NCBI RefSeq assembly: GCF_012584515.1
Contig: NZ_CP051461.1
Span: 1,410,001 to 1,474,000 of the forward strand
Direction of reading: 5' to 3'
From: Polaromonas vacuolata
GTDB taxonomy: Bacteria; Pseudomonadota; Gammaproteobacteria; Burkholderiales; Burkholderiaceae_C
Length of the DNA stretch: 64,000 nt
Part shown: positions 58,097 to 64,000 of the stretch, in pieces
Layout of the letters: every line of letters begins with the position of its first letter
Position numbering within the stretch: the first letter of the stretch is position 1
The notes under the pieces: generated by a model
Told to the model about the DNA's origin: nothing
The model's database searches: none
What the model saw: the letters and a program-made list of their open reading frames with translations, nothing else
Position numbers and translations under genes: made by a program

Positions 58097-59668
58097 TTAA
58101 GCAAAAAGATCACCCTGCATAATTTGCACGGTGATTTTTTTTGCTCGCACACTCGGTTTTCTACTTGGCGGCAAACCACTTTTACGCGATCCATGTTTGT
58201 TTTGTACCAACCCTGCTTGTTGCTTGGCTTCTGGGCTTTCGCGTAGCGTGTAAAGCTTGTCTTTAGCGTGCTTAACCGCTAGTTTTTCATCCACGATGGG
58301 CGCCGGGTAGTCAATGCCAATGATGCAGTTCGACATCTGCTGCACCGCCGTCTCCATAGTCCAAGGTTTGGCTAAATACGGCAGAGGAACACGGGCTAGC
58401 TCTGGTACCCATTGGCGAATAAAAATACCTTCTGGATCTTGGTCTTGCGCTTGCTTGGCTGGTGAGTAAATGCGCAAGGTGTTGATGCCAGTTGTGCCAC
58501 TTTGCATCTGCATCTGGCTCCAGTGAATGCCGGGCTCGAAGTCCAAAAACTGCCGCGCTAAAAACTCGCCCGTTCTGCGCCAGTGCAACCACAAGTGACA
58601 CGATGCAAAGCTCACCAACATGGCGCGCATACGAAAGTTTAGCCAACCTGTGGCGACTAATGAGCGCATGCAGGCATCCACCATGGGGTAGCCTGTATGT
58701 CCCGTACACCAAGCTTGAAAATTGATTTCGTCTTGCACACTAAAAGGCGTTGCGCCGCCCTTGATATCGCCGGGTCTGAGGCCATCGCAGGCGCGCGAGA
58801 AATTTGCAAACTCTATGGCCGGTTCGCTTTCGAGTTTTTGCATGAAGTGACAGTGCCAACGTAGCCGGCCCGCAAAGCTACTCAGTGCGAAGGCCAGTTC
58901 TCTGTCATCGGTTTTGTTAATACAAGCGTCTATCGCCTGATGCAGCGTGCGCATAGACAGTGTGCCAAAGGCTAGATGTGGACTTAATCGACTGCAACCA
59001 TCTTGCGCGCTGAGTGGGCTAGAGATGGCTTTGCGGTAGTTGCGCCCACGGCCTTGCAAAAAGCTTCGCAGACATTGGCGTGCTGCGCGCTCGCCCGCCG
59101 CCTGCAGTGTTTTGTTGTGCTGGGGCAGACCTAATGTTGCCAAGTCTGGAATATCGCCTAACGCTACATCTGTTTGACCGGCGAAGCGTTGGCTGAGTAC
59201 TGCTAATGGCGTGGACATGCGCGCTTGCCAATTTTGGGCCCAGCCATTGCGCGAGGCTAGGGCGCGTATCACCCCAGTTTGGGTAAATTCTTGCCACACA
59301 ATCTGCTCTTTTCTACACCAAGAGCCAACTGCTAAATCACGTTGGTAAGACCAGCCAGAGCCAGTTTCTTCATGACTAAGCAGATGCGTGAAGTGATATT
59401 TAGCGCGCAATTCTGTCAGTATTTTTTCAGCATTTCCAACGCGCACCAGCAGTGGTAACCCGCGCTTGTCTAGGTCTTGCCTTAGCTCTGTTAGACAGGC
59501 TAAGGCAAAGTCCACATGACTCGCGTCGCAGTCTGGGCTGTCTAGCCATTCAGGTTCAATGACAAAAAGGCCAAGTGCTGCTGCAAACGATTGTGCCGCT
59601 GCCAATGGTGCGTGATCGTGGACTCGCAGATCGCGTTTAAACCAAACTAGGGCAGAGGGCAAAGACAT
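58097..59668 (-). CDS. phrB: Photolyase/cryptochrome-family protein
   Basis: 523 residues. The N-terminal photolyase domain starts SALVWFKRDLRVHDHAPL; the C-terminal FAD-binding part has RLSPHLAFGTLS, RLRWHCHFMQ, the TGYPMVDACMRSL segment and HWRRTGEFLARQFLDFEPG. A basic C-terminal tail (SGLPPSRKPSVRAKK) follows. Light-driven repair of cyclobutane dimers is the default role. Trp residues sit in the expected C-terminal motifs, but enzyme against signalling cryptochrome cannot be decided here. Confidence 0.9.
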   Translation of the reverse strand: MSLPSALVWFKRDLRVHDHAPLAAAQSFAAALGLFVIEPEWLDSPDCDASHVDFALACLTELRQDLDKRGLPLLVRVGNAEKILTELRAKYHFTHLLSHEETGSGWSYQRDLAVGSWCRKEQIVWQEFTQTGVIRALASRNGWAQNWQARMSTPLAVLSQRFAGQTDVALGDIPDLATLGLPQHNKTLQAAGERAARQCLRSFLQGRGRNYRKAISSPLSAQDGCSRLSPHLAFGTLSMRTLHQAIDACINKTDDRELAFALSSFAGRLRWHCHFMQKLESEPAIEFANFSRACDGLRPGDIKGGATPFSVQDEINFQAWCTGHTGYPMVDACMRSLVATGWLNFRMRAMLVSFASCHLWLHWRRTGEFLARQFLDFEPGIHWSQMQMQSGTTGINTLRIYSPAKQAQDQDPEGIFIRQWVPELARVPLPYLAKPWTMETAVQQMSNCIIGIDYPAPIVDEKLAVKHAKDKLYTLRESPEAKQQAGLVQNKHGSRKSGLPPSRKPSVRAKKITVQIMQGDLFA

Positions 59669-59788
59669 ATTTAGTACTTTAGCGATGACTCGCTGGCTGC
59701 GTTTTGGCGCCGGTTTTGTCCCCCAGTGAGCATGGGACTTTGATGTTTTGGCGAGGTTTAATAAACCTTTGATTAAGCAAAAAAAATT

Positions 59789-59833
59789 AGCGATCGTTTT
59801 AGTTTGTCCGTGTGGAAAACTAAAACGATCGCT
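59789..59833 (-). terminator. Strong intrinsic terminator of the grpE-dnaK-dnaJ operon
   Basis: Perfect 17-bp arms (59789-59805 and 59817-59833) around an 11-base loop. In the minus direction the stem is followed by AATTTTTT. Confidence 0.85.
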
Positions 59834-59838
59834 TACTA

Positions 59839-59903
59839 GAGGCTTTAATAACGCCTCAATTTATTCGTCGGTTAATCGGTTAAGAGTGTCAACCGATTAA
59901 CCG
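59839..59903 (-). other. Two further stem-loops downstream of dnaJ
   Basis: GAGGC (59839-59843) pairs with GCCTC (59853-59857). CGGTTAATCGGTT (59869-59881) pairs perfectly with 59891-59903. With the terminator at 59789 they make three stem-loops in series after dnaJ; a role in mRNA 3'-end stability or back-up termination is plausible. Confidence 0.55.
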
Positions 59904-59916
59904 GCATAACTAAGTT

Positions 59917-61077
59917 TTAAGCACTGAAGAAATTCTTCAGTTTGTCCGTCCAACCTTCTTCGCCGGGTGAATGCTTGGCGCCACCTTTTTTAAGCGACTC
60001 ATCAAACTCTTTAAGTAGCTTGCGCTGATGCTCTGTGAGTTTGACGGGTGTCTCGACACTGACATGGCAGTACAGGTCGCCTGGGTAGCTTGAGCGCACA
60101 CCCTTGATACCTTTGCCGCGTAGGCGGAACTGTTTGCCCGCTTGCGTGCCTTCGGGTATGTCTATGGCGGCTTTGCCCGCTAGAGTGGGGACTTCGATCT
60201 CGCCGCCCAATGCTGCAGTGGTGAAACTAATCGGCACGGAGCAGTGCAGGTCATCACCGTCACGTTCATAGATGTCGTGCTTTTTGACGCGAATTTCTAT
60301 ATAAAGATCGCCCGGTGGACCGCCGTTGGTGCCTGGCTCGCCGTTACCGGTTGAGCGAATTCGCATGCCATCATCAATACCGGCTGGAATTTTTACTTCC
60401 AGAGTTTTATTGGTTTTGGTCTTGCCTACGCCGTGGCAGGACACGCATGGTTCAGGAATCAGCTTGCCAGTTCCTTTGCACTGCGGGCAGGTTTGCTGGA
60501 CGCTGAAAAAGCCTTGGCGCATCTGCACCACGCCGTGACCGTGACAGGTTGTGCAACTGACTACTTTGGTGCCTGGCTTTGCGCCCGCGCCTTGGCATAT
60601 GCCGCAATTGTCCCAGCTTGGAATTCGGATTTGTGCGTCTTTGCCGTGGGCTGCTTCTTCTAGCGTGACTTCCATCGCGTAGCTCAAATCGCCGCCACGG
60701 TAAACCTGGCGTCCAGCGCCGCCGCCGCCACGCTGAGGTCCGCCGCGCTGACCGTTAAATACATCACCGAAGATGTCGCCGAAAGCTTCGGCAAAACCGC
60801 CAAAGCCTTCTGCACCTGGACCGCCGCCGCCGCCGCGCATATTCGGGTCCACGCCGGCATGGCCATACTGGTCATAAGCCGCACGTTTTTGACCGTCGGA
60901 AAGCATCTCGTAGGCTTCTTTGCCTTCCTTGAATTTTTCTTCTGCACCCTTGCTATTGCCGCCTTGGTTGCGGTCTGGGTGATGCTTCATCGCTAATTTG
61001 CGATAGGCTTTCTTGATGTCTTCGTCACTGGCGTTTTTGGCAACACCAAGCGTCTCGTAATAATCTTTTTTTGGCAT
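59917..61077 (-). CDS. dnaJ: Chaperone protein DnaJ (Hsp40)
   Basis: 386 residues from ATG 61077 ([20 protein letters not shown] follows). The HPD motif lies in KHHPDRN, a Gly-rich linker follows, four zinc motifs are present ([32 protein letters not shown]), and the substrate-binding C-terminal domain is complete. An ATG further up (61164) would add 29 unrelated residues. It works with DnaK and GrpE, encoded just upstream. Confidence 0.96.
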   Translation of the reverse strand: MPKKDYYETLGVAKNASDEDIKKAYRKLAMKHHPDRNQGGNSKGAEEKFKEGKEAYEMLSDGQKRAAYDQYGHAGVDPNMRGGGGGPGAEGFGGFAEAFGDIFGDVFNGQRGGPQRGGGGAGRQVYRGGDLSYAMEVTLEEAAHGKDAQIRIPSWDNCGICQGAGAKPGTKVVSCTTCHGHGVVQMRQGFFSVQQTCPQCKGTGKLIPEPCVSCHGVGKTKTNKTLEVKIPAGIDDGMRIRSTGNGEPGTNGGPPGDLYIEIRVKKHDIYERDGDDLHCSVPISFTTAALGGEIEVPTLAGKAAIDIPEGTQAGKQFRLRGKGIKGVRSSYPGDLYCHVSVETPVKLTEHQRKLLKEFDESLKKGGAKHSPGEEGWTDKLKNFFSA

Positions 61078-61213
61078 GGACGTGATGGCTTTAATCGTTA
61101 CTTTAATTTCGTTTTTTGCGGTTGAGAGCTTAGTTTGATAAGAGTCTGCCGCCTGATAGGCCAAAAGCCGCGAGAAGTATTTCCTAGGAAATGACTTCAG
61201 CGCGGCGTTGTGC

Positions 61214-61232
61214 CCGGCTTTATAACAGCCGG
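61214..61232 (-). other. Stem-loop in the dnaK-dnaJ spacer
   Basis: CCGGCT (61214-61219) pairs with AGCCGG (61227-61232) around a 7-base loop, 19 bases after the dnaK stop in the direction of transcription. No U run follows, so partial attenuation or mRNA processing is more likely than termination. Confidence 0.4.
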
Positions 61233-61250
61233 ACTTGGTACTTTAAAAAG

Positions 61251-63182
61251 TTAAGCTTTTTTGGCTTCTTTAACTTCTGCATCAATCACATTGTCGTCAG
61301 CCGGTTTAGCTTTTGAGTCTTGCGCTGCTTCGCCCGCTGCGCCTGACTCTTTCGACGCTTGCATGTCGGCATACATTTTCTCGCCTAGCTTCTGGCTCGC
61401 TTCCATCAATGCAGCGTTCTTAGAATCAATGGCTTCTTTGTCTTCGCCTTTGAGCGCTTCTTCCATGTCTTTGATCGCGGTTTCGATTTTTTCTTTCTCG
61501 CCAGCGTCAAGCTTGTCACCGTACTCGCCCAATGATTTCTTCACGCTGTGAACCATGGCTTCAGCATTATTTTTGGCTTGCACGAATTCGACTTTTTTCT
61601 TGTCGTCTTCTGCGTTCATTTCAGCATCTTTAACCATTTGCTGAATTTCGGCTTCTGACAAACCAGAGTTGGCTTTAATCGTGATCTTGTTTTCTTTGCC
61701 CGTGCCCTTGTCTTTAGCGCCTACGTGCAAGATGCCGTTTGCGTCGATGTCAAATGAGACTTCGATTTGCGGTGTGCCGCGTGACGATGGTGGGATGCCT
61801 TCGAGGTTGAATTCGCCCAAGGCTTTGTTGCCCGATGCGATCTCACGCTCGCCTTGGAAAACTTTGATCGTCACTGCTGGCTGATTGTCTTCGGCAGTCG
61901 AGAAAGTTTGTGCAAACTTGGTTGGAATGGTCGTGTTCTTTTTGATCATTTTTGTCATCACACCGCCCATGGTTTCAATACCAAGTGACAGTGGGGTGAC
62001 GTCAAGCAGCAGCACGTCAGTGCGATCGCCGGACAAAACTTGACCTTGAATTGCAGCACCAACTGCAACCGCTTCGTCAGGGTTGATGTCTTTGCGTGGC
62101 TCGCGGCCAAAGAACTCTTTAACTTTTTCCTGCACCTTTGGCATGCGCGTCATACCGCCGACCAAGATCACGTCTTGAATGTCGCTGACATTGAGACCCG
62201 CATCTTTCATAGCGACGCGGCACGGTGCAATCGTGCGCTCGATTAACTCATCAACCAGCGACTCAAGCTTGGCGCGCGTCATCTTCAGGCTCAGGTGTTT
62301 TGGACCGGAAGCATCGGCTGTGATGTAAGGCAGGTTGATGTCGGTTTGTGCGCTGTTCGAGAGTTCGATCTTGGCTTTTTCTGCGGCTTCTTTGAGGCGT
62401 TGCAGAGCCAACACGTCTTTACCTAAATCAACGCCTTGCTCTTTCTTGAATTCAGCAATGATGAAGTCAATGATGCGCTGGTCGAAATCTTCGCCGCCTA
62501 AGAATGTGTCACCGTTGGTGGACAGCACTTCGAATTGTTTTTCACCATCGACATCGGCGATTTCAATAATCGAGACGTCAAACGTGCCGCCGCCCAAGTC
62601 ATAAACGGCGATCTTGCGGTCGCCCTTATCTTGTTTGTCCAGACCAAAAGCCAGCGCTGCAGCGGTTGGCTCATTGATGATGCGTTTGACGTCCAGACCC
62701 GCGATGCGGCCAGCGTCTTTGGTGGCTTGGCGCTGCGCGTCATTGAAGTAAGCGGGGACAGTGATCACGGCTTCTGTGACTGGCTCACCGAGATAGTCTT
62801 CGGCGGTTTTTTTCATTTTGCGCAGAATGTCGGCGCTCACTTGCTGAGCCGACATTTTTTTGCCGCGAACTTCAACCCATGCGTCACCGTTGTCGGCGCC
62901 GACGATTTTGTAAGGCATCAAGTCGATGTCTTTTTGAACTTCTTTTTCGCTGAATTTACGGCCAATCAAGCGCTTGACAGCATACAAAGTGTTGCGTGGA
63001 TTAGTAACGGCTTGGCGCTTGGCCGATGCGCCGACCAATACTTCGCCGTCTTCTTGGTATGCCACGATGGAAGGTGTTGTGCGGGCGCCTTCTGAGTTTT
63101 CAATGACGCGGGGCGTGTTGCCCTCCATCACGGAGACGCAGCTGTTGGTTGTGCCTAAATCGATGCCAATAATTCTACCCAT
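61251..63182 (-). CDS. dnaK: Chaperone protein DnaK (Hsp70)
   Basis: 643 residues from ATG 63182, which has GGAG eight bases upstream. The nucleotide-binding domain starts [35 protein letters not shown] and [13 protein letters not shown] follow. The substrate domain and a helical lid end in an acidic tail. It is the second gene of the heat-shock operon. Confidence 0.98.
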   Translation of the reverse strand: MGRIIGIDLGTTNSCVSVMEGNTPRVIENSEGARTTPSIVAYQEDGEVLVGASAKRQAVTNPRNTLYAVKRLIGRKFSEKEVQKDIDLMPYKIVGADNGDAWVEVRGKKMSAQQVSADILRKMKKTAEDYLGEPVTEAVITVPAYFNDAQRQATKDAGRIAGLDVKRIINEPTAAALAFGLDKQDKGDRKIAVYDLGGGTFDVSIIEIADVDGEKQFEVLSTNGDTFLGGEDFDQRIIDFIIAEFKKEQGVDLGKDVLALQRLKEAAEKAKIELSNSAQTDINLPYITADASGPKHLSLKMTRAKLESLVDELIERTIAPCRVAMKDAGLNVSDIQDVILVGGMTRMPKVQEKVKEFFGREPRKDINPDEAVAVGAAIQGQVLSGDRTDVLLLDVTPLSLGIETMGGVMTKMIKKNTTIPTKFAQTFSTAEDNQPAVTIKVFQGEREIASGNKALGEFNLEGIPPSSRGTPQIEVSFDIDANGILHVGAKDKGTGKENKITIKANSGLSEAEIQQMVKDAEMNAEDDKKKVEFVQAKNNAEAMVHSVKKSLGEYGDKLDAGEKEKIETAIKDMEEALKGEDKEAIDSKNAALMEASQKLGEKMYADMQASKESGAAGEAAQDSKAKPADDNVIDAEVKEAKKA

Positions 63183-63360
63183 GATGAACTCCTGCTTAAT
63201 TTGTTGATTTGAATTTTGGAAGCCGGCGGTCTTGTATCGACTCAACCGGCGTTAAAGCTTGTTTTCTTGCTTTAACTAACTGTGGTTTGATTTGGCAACT
63301 TCAAGTACTGACCCAAGGATTTAAGCCACTTAGGTAGTCGTTTTAGGTATCAATCCGAAT

Positions 63361-63954
63361 TTATTTAGGTGCAGCTACCGTCACCAGTGCGGGGCGCAAC
63401 ACGCGGTCGGCAATTAAGTAGCCTTTTTGCAGCACGCTCACAACCGTATTGGCTTCTTGCTCGGACGGCACCATGGAAATGGCTTGATGCTGGTGGGGAT
63501 CAAACCTGTTGCTGGCTGTTGGATTGATCTCAACCACTTTGTTGCGCTCAAGCGCACTTTTGAGCTGGTTTAGCGTGGCTTGTGCACCTTCGCGAATTTG
63601 CTCAGGCGACGCGTCTTTAATGCCTAGACTGGCTTCTAGACTGTCGGCGACCGGCAGCAAACTCTCAGCAAAGCTCTCAAGTGCAAACTTGCGCGCTTTG
63701 CTGATTTCTTCATCGGCGCGGCGACGGGCGTTCTCTGAGTCGGCTTTGGCGCGCAGATAGCTGTCGGCAAGTTCGGCGTTTTTAGCCTTGAGTGTTGCAA
63801 GTTCAGCTAACGCCGAGGTTGACTCGTCAAACTCGTTAGCCGCTTGCGCTGCTTCGAGTTCTTCTGGACTGGCAGTGCCACTTAAAGTAGCGCCGTCAGC
63901 GTTGTTAGAACCGTTTTGGGATTGTTTGTTGTCGAGTGGTGTGTTGTCTTGCAT
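63361..63954 (-). CDS. grpE: Nucleotide-exchange factor GrpE
   Basis: 197 residues. The acidic, low-complexity N terminus is followed by a long coiled coil ([20 protein letters not shown]) and the C-terminal GrpE signature with DPHQHQAI and [18 protein letters not shown]. It releases ADP from DnaK. It lies 178 bases upstream of dnaK; the operon promoter must lie at or beyond the window edge, as only 46 bases remain. Confidence 0.96.
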   Translation of the reverse strand: MQDNTPLDNKQSQNGSNNADGATLSGTASPEELEAAQAANEFDESTSALAELATLKAKNAELADSYLRAKADSENARRRADEEISKARKFALESFAESLLPVADSLEASLGIKDASPEQIREGAQATLNQLKSALERNKVVEINPTASNRFDPHQHQAISMVPSEQEANTVVSVLQKGYLIADRVLRPALVTVAAPK

Positions 63955-64000
63955 GCTTCGCAGAAAAAAAGTAAATCAGTAGATAAATTAGCTGGGGTTG

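Noticed and set aside
62535..63095. 186-codon open frame on the plus strand opposite dnaK
   Set aside because: Long antisense frames are common over dnaK because of its codon bias. No start signal or family motif supports it.

Overview
The window looks like chromosome from a betaproteobacterium of the order Burkholderiales, most likely Comamonadaceae (Rhodoferax/Polaromonas-like). This is inferred from the mfd / ispD-ispF / envZ-ompR neighbourhood, the grpE-dnaK-dnaJ order, an aapJQMP set, and a G+C-rich palindromic repeat of the kind I associate with that family. No rRNA, tRNA or CRISPR array was seen. Genus-level placement is a guess.

Region 1 (1-35837) is the unusual part. One enormous surface-protein locus fills 1-29780. 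It is now read as three consecutive open frames (2-17560, 17335-27828, 27801-29780), and its 5' end lies outside the window. Each break coincides with a short tandem duplication: CGCGC x3 at 17485-17502 and an 8-bp repeat x2 at 27773-27788. Removing one unit at each site restores a single frame of about 9,900 codons. The protein carries about 17 CARDB-like repeats, then PPC, IPT/TIG-like, DUF11/Fn3-like, beta-propeller, SbsA-like Ig, cadherin/He_PIG, YD-like, dockerin-like and Big-2-like modules. These are followed by a GH19-like lysozyme/chitinase module, a metzincin-like protease motif and a tandem-95 array with a 561-bp DNA period. Coupled to it with 4-8 bp overlaps or gaps are a GAF-GAF-TM-HlyD fusion, a PqqD-like/M50 protease/HlyD fusion, and a short SecA-like ATPase that is itself broken by a one-base loss in an A tract. 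A tolC gene converges on this set and is divergent from a second small periplasmic adaptor (37541-38383). No ABC or RND pump is present. I read the set as a candidate SecA-ATPase-dependent, HlyD/TolC-type exporter dedicated to the giant protein. That is inference, not demonstration.

Region 2 (38576-50000) is core chromosome: mfd, ispD, ispF, envZ-like kinase and ompR-like regulator, a SIMPL-domain protein, an OmpX/OmpA-type barrel, an N-formylglutamate amidohydrolase and an LhgO-like FAD oxidase.

Region 3 (50157-56818) is a general L-amino-acid ABC importer, aapJ-aapQ-aapM-aapP. It is followed by an IS30-family element whose insertion removed the 5' end of a TRAP dctM gene and left an IS-dctM fusion frame.

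Region 4 (56904-64000) holds a TMEM165/GDT1-type membrane protein under a yybP-ykoY Mn2+ riboswitch, a YdcH-like small protein, a photolyase/cryptochrome-family gene, and the heat-shock operon grpE-dnaK-dnaJ, which ends in a strong terminator.
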